From an uncultured Myxococcales bacterium (GTDB taxonomy: Bacteria; Myxococcota_A; UBA9042; DTJE01), in NCBI GenBank assembly GCA_903847405.1, contig CAINDP010000218.1:1-32556 (forward strand): 32,556 nucleotides of DNA, read 5' to 3'. A program made the translations under genes and the position numbers. The notes under the pieces were generated by a model. The model did no database searches, was not told the DNA's origin, and worked only from the letters and a program-made list of their open reading frames with translations. Shown in pieces: positions 1 through 7,036 of the stretch. Every line of letters starts with the position of its first letter. Within the stretch, counting starts at the first letter, position 1.

Positions 1-308
1 AGCGCCAGGAACTTCCACTCCTGGTTCACGCAGGCTTCGACGTTGTGCAGGGACGCGCATCGCACGGCGGATTCGACGCAGGGCACGTCCATTTCCGCGG
101 GGTCGAAGGCGTAGCCGTCATTGCGGGGGACGTCCGGGACGTCCGCGTTGGACGGGACATCCCGCGCATCCGGCGTGGCAATCCCGAAGTCGTAGGCGGT
201 CCCGCTGCCGGACCCGCCGCAGCCCGCCGCGACGACGGCCAGGGCGGTCCACAGGACGGGCGACTGCAGGCAGGAAGACAACCGGGAGCGGAGGTTCGTC
301 GGCGCCAT
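1..308 (-). CDS. Lipoprotein with Asp-Val-Pro linker, 3' end outside window
   Basis: Only the first 102 codons are present; the gene runs off the left edge. The ATG at 308 is preceded by GGAG about nine bases upstream. The product begins with a signal peptide whose hydrophobic stretch ends in V-A-A-G-C, so Cys30 is the probable lipidated residue, although Ala at -3 is looser than the usual Leu. A Gly/Ser segment and an acidic Pro-rich linker with three D-V-P units (about residues 48-59) follow. After that come regularly spaced cysteines (Cys72, Cys78, Cys87), which suggests a disulfide-bonded secreted domain. The same signal-plus-linker architecture recurs in several other genes of this window. 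The function of the main domain cannot be judged from this fragment. It lies 50 bases downstream of corA on the same strand. Confidence 0.75.
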   Translation of the reverse strand, partial: MAPTNLRSRLSSCLQSPVLWTALAVVAAGCGGSGSGTAYDFGIATPDARDVPSNADVPDVPRNDGYAFDPAEMDVPCVESAVRCASLHNVEACVNQEWKFLA

Positions 309-358
309 GATGGACTTCTCCAAAGGGAGCACGGGCGGCATTGTACCTCAAGGACGTT

Positions 359-1495
359 TCAATCCCACCGATCTCGCCCGCCCAGCCACCCCTTGCGGCG
401 GAACCAGAACAGCATGCCCCCGGCCGAGGCCAGGATCAGGGACCAGAAGTAGACGTACCCGAAGTGCCACGACAGTTCGGGCATGTTGAACGGCGAATCC
501 TCGGTGTGGAAGTTCATGCCGTACACGCTGGCCAGGAACGACAGGGGCATGAAGACCGTCGCGATGATCGTCAGGACCTTCATCACGGCGTTCAGGCGGT
601 TGCCCACCGAGGACTGGTAGGCCTCCATCAGGCTGCTGCCGATTTCCCGGTAGGTTTCGATCATGTCCAGGACCTGGACGGCGTGGTCCAGGCAGTCCCG
701 GAAGAAGGGGCGGGTCTCGACCCCGATCAGGGGCGTTTCCTCGCGCAGCAGCGACGCCAGGGCATCCCGCAGGGGCCACACGGCACGCCGCAGGGCCAGC
801 AGGTCGCGCTTGACCTGGTGGATGTCCGCGATGCACTCGGAGGTGGGCCGCTCGACGATGACGTCCTCCAGGGCGTCCAGGCGCTCGCCGAAGGCCTCCA
901 GGACCGGGAAGTAGCCGTCCACCACGGCGTCCACCAGCGCCCACGCCAGGTAATCGGAACCGGACCGGCGCATGCGGCCGACGCCCTTGCGCAGGCGTTC
1001 GCGAACCCCGGCCAGGCAGTCGCCCGGGCGCTGCTGCTGGAACGTCAGCAGGAAGCCCGCGCCCAGGAACACCGACAACTGCTCGGAAGCCAGGCGGTCG
1101 TCCTCGACGAACAGCATGCGCGACACGATGAAGAGGTGTTCGTCGTATTGCTCGACCTTGGGCCGTTGTGTCGGGTTCAGGACGTCGTCCTGGGCCAGGA
1201 CGTGCATCCCGAACAGGCTGGCGATGCGCCGCACGGTGTCCGGATCCCCCACGCCGTCCACGTCCACCCAGGTCACCGGACGCCGGTCCTTCCAGGCCGA
1301 AAGTTCCTCGGGAGTGGAAAGTACCTGCTCCTCGAATTCGTCGGGGCCGTAGGAAAACACGCGGATCACCGGAGCGGCGGCCGGGACCGCGGGCGCCGGT
1401 GCGACTGCCGGTGCGGGATGCGGCACGCCGGGCTCCGGCGGGGACGCACGGCGCGTGGGCAACGCGAACCATCGACGGTAGTGGTCCAGGTCCAT
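359..1495 (-). CDS. corA: CorA-family magnesium/divalent cation transporter
   Basis: A 378-residue inner-membrane protein that should carry Mg2+ (or Co2+/Ni2+) as a homopentamer. The C-terminus has two membrane segments. The first runs directly into the family signature Y-G-M-N-F, followed by an acidic loop and a second segment rich in aromatic residues. The N-terminal cytoplasmic funnel is recognisable from 'TWVDVDG' onward and is preceded by an Ala/Pro-rich tail of about 30 residues not typical of the family. The ATG at 1495 has GAGG seven bases upstream. An in-frame ATG at 1516 would add seven residues, but its nearest GGAGG lies about 16 bases away, so the shorter form is preferred. The gap to the kinase gene upstream is 113 bases, so it may have its own promoter (a TACCAT box lies at 1545-1540). 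Confidence 0.93.
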   Translation of the reverse strand: MDLDHYRRWFALPTRRASPPEPGVPHPAPAVAPAPAVPAAAPVIRVFSYGPDEFEEQVLSTPEELSAWKDRRPVTWVDVDGVGDPDTVRRIASLFGMHVLAQDDVLNPTQRPKVEQYDEHLFIVSRMLFVEDDRLASEQLSVFLGAGFLLTFQQQRPGDCLAGVRERLRKGVGRMRRSGSDYLAWALVDAVVDGYFPVLEAFGERLDALEDVIVERPTSECIADIHQVKRDLLALRRAVWPLRDALASLLREETPLIGVETRPFFRDCLDHAVQVLDMIETYREIGSSLMEAYQSSVGNRLNAVMKVLTIIATVFMPLSFLASVYGMNFHTEDSPFNMPELSWHFGYVYFWSLILASAGGMLFWFRRKGWLGGRDRWD

Positions 1496-1608
1496 GACGC
1501 GCCTCGCTGTGAACATCCCGACGGCCCGGGGACCTCCGGATGGTAGCGGCATTCGGCAGGCGGCGGTAGAGGCGATGGACGCGGAATGGTGCGGGGAACG
1601 AGGAGGCC

Positions 1609-2733
1609 TCACGCCCCGATGGGCAGCGTCACGGTGAACGTGGTGCCGACGTCCGGCGTGCTGGCGACGGTGGCCTCGCCGCCGTACAGGTGGGCCAGGC
1701 GCTGGACGATGGACAGGCCCAGGCCGCTGCCTTCGATCAGGCGGGTCTTGTCGTTCTTGATGCGGACGAACTCGCCGAACAGGCGCGCGCAGTCGGCGGG
1801 GGCCATGCCGATGCCGGTGTCGGCGATCGTCAGGACCACGGCGCCGTCGCCAGCCTGGACCCCGACGTCCACACGGCCCGCATCGCGGTTGTACTTGACC
1901 GCGTTGGACAGCAGGTTGTTCAGGATCAGTTCGATTTCGCCGCGGTCGGCCTTCATCGGCACGGGGGCGCCGGCCGTCAGGTCGATGGTGATGTTGCGCG
2001 CCAGGCCCAGTTCGCGGGCGTTCACGATGCACGCGGTCGCGACCTCGCGGACGTCCAGGTCCACCACCGTACGCGTCTTGCGCCCAGACTCGATGCGCGT
2101 GATGTCCAGCAGGTCGTTGACCAGCTTGCGCATGCCTTCCAGGCGGATGATCGCCCGGGCGATGGGGTGATCGTAGGCGGTCACGTCCTCGCCCAGCACC
2201 CGGTCCTGCATCATGCGCAGGTAGTTTTCGATGGCCGCGGTCGGGGCCTTCATCTCGTGGGCGACGACGGACAGCAGCTCGAAGCGGACGTGCTTGCGCT
2301 CCTCGGCCAGGCGCTTCGCTTCCCGCTGCACGACGATGTGCTTGGCCGCCTTGAACATCACGGACTTCAGTTCGTCGGGCGCGAAGGGCTTCGCCAGGAA
2401 GTCGAAGGCGCCGCGCTTGGTGGCCGCCACCGCGGTTTCCAGCGACGCGTAGGCGGTGATGACGATCGTCACCACGTCCACGCCGTCGGTGTTCAGGCGG
2501 TCCATCAGGTCCAGGCCCGAAATGCCGGGCATCTTGTAGTCCAGCAGCAGGATGTCCGGGGGGGCCTTGCGAATGGTTTCCAGGGCGTCTTCGCCCGACG
2601 CGGCCTGCTCGATGGCCAGGCCGAATTCCTTGCCGAAATCGGGAACCTTGACGACGAAGGCCCGCAGCGCCCGCTCGACGGCCATGCGGATCCCGGGCTC
2701 GTCATCCACGACCAGCACGCGCAGGCTGTCCAT
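1609..2733 (-). CDS. Hybrid response regulator / histidine kinase (REC-HisKA-HATPase)
   Basis: A 374-residue cytoplasmic signalling protein. Residues 1-130 form a receiver domain: acidic pocket D10-D11, phospho-acceptor D65 in 'LLLDYKMPG', and conserved K115 in 'AKPF'. A short linker leads to a dimerisation/phospho-acceptor helix with H159 in 'VVAHEMKAP'. The ATP-binding domain follows, with N-box 'NNLLSNAVKY', G1 'DTGIGM' and G2 'GSGLGL'. There is no membrane segment or sensor domain, so the input is presumably phosphorylation of the receiver. The ATG at 2733 follows a G-rich ribosome site. A GTG at 2763 overlapping the stop of the preceding regulator gene is also possible and would add ten residues. 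It is the last gene of the hydrogenase-linked signalling run, 26 bases after the CheY-like regulator, which may share a phosphorelay with it. Confidence 0.92.
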   Translation of the reverse strand: MDSLRVLVVDDEPGIRMAVERALRAFVVKVPDFGKEFGLAIEQAASGEDALETIRKAPPDILLLDYKMPGISGLDLMDRLNTDGVDVVTIVITAYASLETAVAATKRGAFDFLAKPFAPDELKSVMFKAAKHIVVQREAKRLAEERKHVRFELLSVVAHEMKAPTAAIENYLRMMQDRVLGEDVTAYDHPIARAIIRLEGMRKLVNDLLDITRIESGRKTRTVVDLDVREVATACIVNARELGLARNITIDLTAGAPVPMKADRGEIELILNNLLSNAVKYNRDAGRVDVGVQAGDGAVVLTIADTGIGMAPADCARLFGEFVRIKNDKTRLIEGSGLGLSIVQRLAHLYGGEATVASTPDVGTTFTVTLPIGA

Positions 2734-2759
2734 CGGTGCCCCCCGTTCCCTCGACGACC

Positions 2760-3149
2760 TCACCCCAGCAAGCGGTCGATCTCCGCCTTCAACTGGTCGT
2801 AGCGGATCGGCTTCGGCAGGACCGCATCGGCCGGAACCCAGCGCCGCTCCTCGGCCGTCGCGGCGTCGAACTCCAGCCCGGTTTCGCCCGTGACCCCGGT
2901 CACCAGCAGCACGGGCGTCCCGGGCCGCTTGCGCCGCACGTGATGCCCCAGCACGAACCCCGAGTCCGGGTTTTCCATCATCAGGTCCAGCACCGCCAGA
3001 TCGAAGGGAGTGCCGGCGGACAGCACCTCTTCCCCCTTGACCTGGCCCTCGGCCGTCAGCACGTCAAAGCCGTCGGCCCGCAGGCGCAGGGCCGTGGCCT
3101 CCAGGAAATCCACGTCGTCGTCCACCATCAGGATCGTCTTGCCAGCCAT
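2760..3149 (-). CDS. CheY-like single-domain response regulator
   Basis: A 129-residue stand-alone receiver with no output domain. The phosphorylation site is complete: D10-D11-D12, acceptor D55 in 'AVLDLMMEN', T84 in 'LLVTG', and K113 in 'LPKPI'. The loop after the acceptor is extended ('MMENPDSGF') and closely resembles that of the regulator at 10791-11222 ('MMDNDTEGF'), so the two are probably paralogues. The ATG at 3149 is preceded by GGAGG at good spacing. It sits between two kinase genes and most likely passes phosphate between the hydrogenase-like kinase upstream and the receiver-kinase downstream, or acts by protein contact. The partner is inferred from position only. Confidence 0.92.
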   Translation of the reverse strand: MAGKTILMVDDDVDFLEATALRLRADGFDVLTAEGQVKGEEVLSAGTPFDLAVLDLMMENPDSGFVLGHHVRRKRPGTPVLLVTGVTGETGLEFDAATAEERRWVPADAVLPKPIRYDQLKAEIDRLLG

Positions 3150-3194
3150 CGCAGAACCTCCGGTATCCTGCGGCGGGAATCGCCGCGAAACAAC

Positions 3195-3212
3195 GCGGGG
3201 TCATCGCCCCGC
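3195..3212. other. Intergenic hairpin between kinase and regulator genes
   Basis: A perfect six-base inverted repeat (GCGGGG, six-base loop, CCCCGC) lies in the 71-base gap between the hydrogenase-like kinase and the CheY-like regulator. There is no following T-run, so it is not a standard terminator. It could lower read-through or protect an mRNA end, or be a chance pairing in GC-rich DNA. Confidence 0.3.
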
Positions 3213-3220
3213 ACGCCACG

Positions 3221-5224
3221 TCATTCGGCGCGTCCGCGCCGGGGCAGATCGATCTTGAACGTCGTCCCGGTGGGGCCGGCCGCCGGGTCCGCATTGGACG
3301 TCGGCGTGATTTCGCCCCGGTGCATCTTCACGATGCCGTAGGACACCGCCAGGCCCAGGCCCGTGCCGCGCCCCATGGGCTTGGTCGTGAAGAACGGCGT
3401 GAAGATCTTCCCCATGTGGTCCGGGCGGATCCCGGTGCCCGTGTCCACCACCTCGAACACCATGCGTTCGTCGGTCCCGCCCGTGCGCACCGTCAAGGTG
3501 CCGCCGTTGGGCATCGCCTCGATCGCGTTGACCATCACGTTCGTCAGGACCTGCAGGATCTGGTCCCGATCCAGTTCCGCCACGGGGTCGATGCTGGCGT
3601 GCTCGACGCGCACCTTCACGCCCTCGGGGCGCCGAACGCCCCGCATGGCCGCGTCCACCAGGTCCCGCACGTTCACCGGTTGCAGGTTCACCTGGCTCTG
3701 GCGCGCGAAGTTCAGCAGCCCCGACACGATGCGCTTGCACCGGTCCGCCTGCTCGGCGATCAGTTTCAGGTCCGTGTGCAACTGCGTGTCCTTGCCCGCC
3801 TCGTCGGCCAGCAGGTGCGCATACATCAGCACCACGCCCAGGGGGTTGTTCACCTCGTGGGCGATGCCCGCCGCCAACTGCCCCATGCTGGCCAGTTTCT
3901 CGGCGTGCACCAGCGCGTCCTGCGTGCTAGCCAGTTGCCGGTGCGACTCGTGCAGTTCGCCCACCGTCGTCCGCAGCCGGTCGATCGTCCACGGCAGGCA
4001 CATCTCGCTTTCGGCGAGGCCCTGGTGGATCGCGATCGCATGCTCGCAGCACGTCGGGTAGCCGCACGCGCCGCAGTTCAGTTCGTCCTCGGGACGGTCC
4101 TTTCCCATGCGGGACAGGATCGCCTGGATTTCCTCCCGGGTCGGCCCCTGCAGGCGCCGGTCGTCCGGGGCGAATCCCCGGGACAGGTCCAGGCCGGCAT
4201 AGCGCCGCATCGCCTTGCGCCACACCTTTTCGTCCAGCGTCACCGCCCGATCCTTGACGTAGTGCGACACGGCCGTCTGGCGGGTGAAGCGCGGCGCCCG
4301 CGTGGTCATCCCCGGCCCCATCACGCACCCCTGGCAGGCAAGGACCTCCAGCAGCGCGGCCGGGATCGCGCCGGCCTCGAACTCCTTCACGGCCTCGACG
4401 AACCGCTCGTGCCCGTCGGCGGTCACGCCCTCGGCGTCCACCAGGTCGTCGTCCACCGCGGCGGCCTTCAGCAGCCCGCCCGTGATCGCGAACAGCCCGC
4501 CCACGGCGCCGTGGGGGGGATCGAAATCCGAATCGACGACGTCCTCGGCCCGCACGCCGCGCCGCCGGAACAGTTCCCGCAATTCGGCGAACGTCATCGC
4601 CGCGACGACCTCGTCCCGGGCGAAGCCGTCCGTTTCCGCCTTCTTGGCGATGCACGGTCCGGCGAACACCGTGGGCACCTCGGCGCCGTGGATGCGCCGC
4701 ATCACGCGGGCCGCCGCCACCATGGGCGACACGATCGGCGCCAGGGACCCGACCAGGTGCGGGTGATAGCGTTCCACATACTCGACCAGGGCCGGGCAGG
4801 TGGTCGCGACATAGGTGCGTCCGGCCGCGCCGTCCAGCAACTGGCGGTACCGCTCCGACACGAGGTCCGCCCCGAAGGCCACCTCGTGTACGAAGGTGAA
4901 CCCGGCGGCCCGCAGCATCCCCACGAACCGCTTCCAGGGCACGTCCAGGAACTCCGCGGGGAACGACGGCGCGACCATGATCGACACGGGCGTCCCGGCG
5001 TCCAGCAACGGCTCGATTTCGCCCAGGCTGTCGCGGACCTGCTTGGCGTGCTGGCTGCAGACCTGCACGCAGTTGCCGCAGCCGATGCACCGGTCGGCCA
5101 TGACCTCGGCCTGGCCGCCCGTGATGCGGATCGCCTTCGCCGGACACTCGCGGACGCAGCCGTAGCAGACGCGGCACCGCTCGCGAATCGTCGTGATCAA
5201 CGGTCTTGCCAGCATGCCCGTCAC
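3221..5224 (-). CDS. Sensory [FeFe]-hydrogenase-like Fe-S protein fused to histidine kinase
   Basis: A 667-residue soluble fusion. (1) Residues 15-60 carry two ferredoxin-type 4Fe-4S motifs. (2) Residues 75-330 form an [FeFe]-hydrogenase large-subunit-like domain. It keeps single cysteines at the H-cluster loops: C143 in 'TTCPAL', C191 in 'GPCIAKKAE', and C297/C300 in 'ACQGCVMGPG'. The proton-transfer cysteine of catalytic enzymes is Thr here, and the last pair is CX2C rather than CX3C. (3) Residues 383-410 are a small four-Cys Fe-S domain ('NCGACGYPTCC'). (4) A histidine kinase core follows, with H456 in 'AHEVNNP', then 'DTGTGI' and 'GTGLGL'. The GTG at 5224 has GGAGG six bases upstream; ATG 5215 is the alternative. 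It follows hydA by 52 bases. Role inferred: a cytoplasmic redox or H2 sensor that signals to the adjacent regulators. Whether an H-cluster is really bound cannot be told. Confidence 0.9.
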   Translation of the reverse strand: MTGMLARPLITTIRERCRVCYGCVRECPAKAIRITGGQAEVMADRCIGCGNCVQVCSQHAKQVRDSLGEIEPLLDAGTPVSIMVAPSFPAEFLDVPWKRFVGMLRAAGFTFVHEVAFGADLVSERYRQLLDGAAGRTYVATTCPALVEYVERYHPHLVGSLAPIVSPMVAAARVMRRIHGAEVPTVFAGPCIAKKAETDGFARDEVVAAMTFAELRELFRRRGVRAEDVVDSDFDPPHGAVGGLFAITGGLLKAAAVDDDLVDAEGVTADGHERFVEAVKEFEAGAIPAALLEVLACQGCVMGPGMTTRAPRFTRQTAVSHYVKDRAVTLDEKVWRKAMRRYAGLDLSRGFAPDDRRLQGPTREEIQAILSRMGKDRPEDELNCGACGYPTCCEHAIAIHQGLAESEMCLPWTIDRLRTTVGELHESHRQLASTQDALVHAEKLASMGQLAAGIAHEVNNPLGVVLMYAHLLADEAGKDTQLHTDLKLIAEQADRCKRIVSGLLNFARQSQVNLQPVNVRDLVDAAMRGVRRPEGVKVRVEHASIDPVAELDRDQILQVLTNVMVNAIEAMPNGGTLTVRTGGTDERMVFEVVDTGTGIRPDHMGKIFTPFFTTKPMGRGTGLGLAVSYGIVKMHRGEITPTSNADPAAGPTGTTFKIDLPRRGRAE

Positions 5225-5276
5225 GTCCCGCCTCCGGCCTCGGACGCCCCCAGTATCGTGACCGCCCCCGTCGAGG

Positions 5277-6995
5277 TCAAACCTCGGCGTCGCGCGGGTG
5301 ATAGTGCGTGTGCAGCAGGTGGTGGGCTTCCTCGCTGCCGGGGTGTCCCAGGTCCTCGTCGTACAGGCGCTGGACCAGCACGTTGGTATGGGAGGTCCGC
5401 TGGGCCGAGTCCCGGTCGATGTCGTACAGCGCCTTCATGCGGGCCCGCACCGCGTCCAGGTCCGCGCCGATGGGCTGGCCGCCGCCGTTGACGCACCCGC
5501 CCGGGCACGCCATGACCTCGATGACCGCCAGGTCGCTGCGCCCCGCGCGGACTTCAACCATCAGCCGCCGGGCATTCGCCAGGCCCGACACCGCGGCCAC
5601 GCCGATTTCCAGGCTGCCCAGCTTGACGCGGGCCTCCTTCAGCCCCTGCAGGCCGCGGATCTCGCGCACCTTCACCGCGTCCATTTCGGCGCCGGTCACC
5701 AGGAAGTGCGCGGTCCGGATGGCCGCCTCCAGCACGCCGCCCGACGCCCCGAACAGCTTGCCCGCGGAACTGCGCTCGCCGAACGGCGTGTCCGGCCCCT
5801 CGGCGTCCATGTCGCGCAGGTCCAGGCCCCGCATCTTGATGATGCGCGCCAGTTCCCGGGTGGTCAGGACCGCGTCCACGTCCGCCAGGCCGTCGTGCCG
5901 GCGCTCGGGGAGGTTGGCTTCGAACTTCTTGGCGGTGCACGGCATGATCGACACGACGAACACGTCCTCGGGCCGCACGCCCGACCGCTTGGCGAAGTGG
6001 CTCTTCAGCACGGCGCCCAGCATCTGCTGCGGGCTCTTGCAGGACGACAGGTGCGGCAGCAGGTCCGGGAACTCCTGCTCGGCGAAGTCCACCCACGCCG
6101 GGCAGCAGGAGGTGATCAGGGGCAGCACGCCGCCGTTCTTGACGCGCTGAACCAGTTCGTGGGCCTCTTCCATGATGGTGAGGTCGGCCGCGAACGAGGT
6201 GTCGAACACGTGGTCGAACCCCAGGCGCCGCAGGGCCGCGTTCAGCACGCCCGCGACGTCCACGCCGGGCCGCGCGCCGAACAGTTCGCCGATGGTCACG
6301 GACACCGCCGGGGCGTGCTGGACCACGACCAGTTTCTTCGGATCCCGGATGGCGTCGAACACGTCCTTGAAGTGGCTGCGCTCGGTCAGCGCGCCGGTCG
6401 GGCACGCCAGGATGCACTGGCCGCAGTCCACGCAGGACGACACGTTCAGGCCGACGTTGAACGCGGGCGCCACGTGGGTCTTGGACCCGCGGCCCACGAA
6501 GTCGATGGCCGAAACGGACTGGATTTCCTCGCACACCCGCACGCACTTGCCGCACAGGATGCACTTGTCCGGGTCCCGGACCACGGACGGGCTGGACATG
6601 TCCAGGCGCGCCGGGGTCCGACCGCCCTGGTAGCGGCGCTGGCGCACGCCCAGTTCGCCCGCCAGGTTCTGCAGTTCGCAGTTGTTGTTGCGGCTGCAGT
6701 ACAGGCAGTCGTCGGGGTGGTTCGCCAGCAGCAGCTCCACGATGGTCTTGCGGGCCCGGACCGCACGCTGGGAGTGCGTCTGGACCTTCATGCCGTCCCG
6801 GACCGGGAACGCGCACGACGGCACCAGTCCCCGGGTACCTTCGACCTCGACCACGCACATCCGGCAGGCGCCGGTGGGCAGCAGGCCTTCCATGGCGCAC
6901 AGGGTCGGAACGTGGACGCCGCCGCGACGCAACGCCGCCAGCAGCATTTCGCCGGGCTTCGCCTCGAGGGTCTTGTCGTTGACAGTGATCTGCAT
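5277..6995 (-). CDS. hydA: [FeFe]-hydrogenase catalytic subunit HydA
   Basis: A 572-residue catalytic subunit that interconverts H2 with protons and electrons at the H-cluster. Domains in order: an N-terminal 2Fe-2S domain (C33, C44, C47, C61); a His-ligated 4Fe-4S motif ('NHPDDCLYC...NNNCELQ', about residues 92-108); two ferredoxin clusters (CILCGKC and CVDCGQC, about 145-205); the H-cluster domain with all three loops intact (T295-S-C-C-P, M351-P-C-T-A-K-K-F-E, M495-A-C-P-G-G-C); and a C-terminal small-subunit segment ending in 'LLHTHYHPR'. With the NuoF- and NuoE-like partners it forms an NAD(P)-linked trimer of the kind known to bifurcate electrons between ferredoxin and NADH. The ATG has a strong AAGGAGG site. 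The maturation genes hydE, hydF and hydG are not in the window. Confidence 0.97.
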   Translation of the reverse strand: MQITVNDKTLEAKPGEMLLAALRRGGVHVPTLCAMEGLLPTGACRMCVVEVEGTRGLVPSCAFPVRDGMKVQTHSQRAVRARKTIVELLLANHPDDCLYCSRNNNCELQNLAGELGVRQRRYQGGRTPARLDMSSPSVVRDPDKCILCGKCVRVCEEIQSVSAIDFVGRGSKTHVAPAFNVGLNVSSCVDCGQCILACPTGALTERSHFKDVFDAIRDPKKLVVVQHAPAVSVTIGELFGARPGVDVAGVLNAALRRLGFDHVFDTSFAADLTIMEEAHELVQRVKNGGVLPLITSCCPAWVDFAEQEFPDLLPHLSSCKSPQQMLGAVLKSHFAKRSGVRPEDVFVVSIMPCTAKKFEANLPERRHDGLADVDAVLTTRELARIIKMRGLDLRDMDAEGPDTPFGERSSAGKLFGASGGVLEAAIRTAHFLVTGAEMDAVKVREIRGLQGLKEARVKLGSLEIGVAAVSGLANARRLMVEVRAGRSDLAVIEVMACPGGCVNGGGQPIGADLDAVRARMKALYDIDRDSAQRTSHTNVLVQRLYDEDLGHPGSEEAHHLLHTHYHPRDAEV

Positions 6996-7036
6996 GGTTC
7001 CCTCCTTCCCGTACTGGTCCCGAACCCGGTCCGCGC

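Noticed and set aside
359-2032. CorA frame extended upstream to 2032
   Set aside because: The extra N-terminus is Arg/Pro-rich shadow of the receiver-kinase gene, and a normal CorA start with a ribosome site exists at 1495.
3320-5491. Long plus-strand open frame (about 720 codons) opposite the hydrogenase-like kinase
   Set aside because: It is His/Arg/Gln-rich without any domain and mirrors a minus-strand gene with complete kinase and Fe-S motifs. Long antisense frames are expected in such GC-rich DNA.
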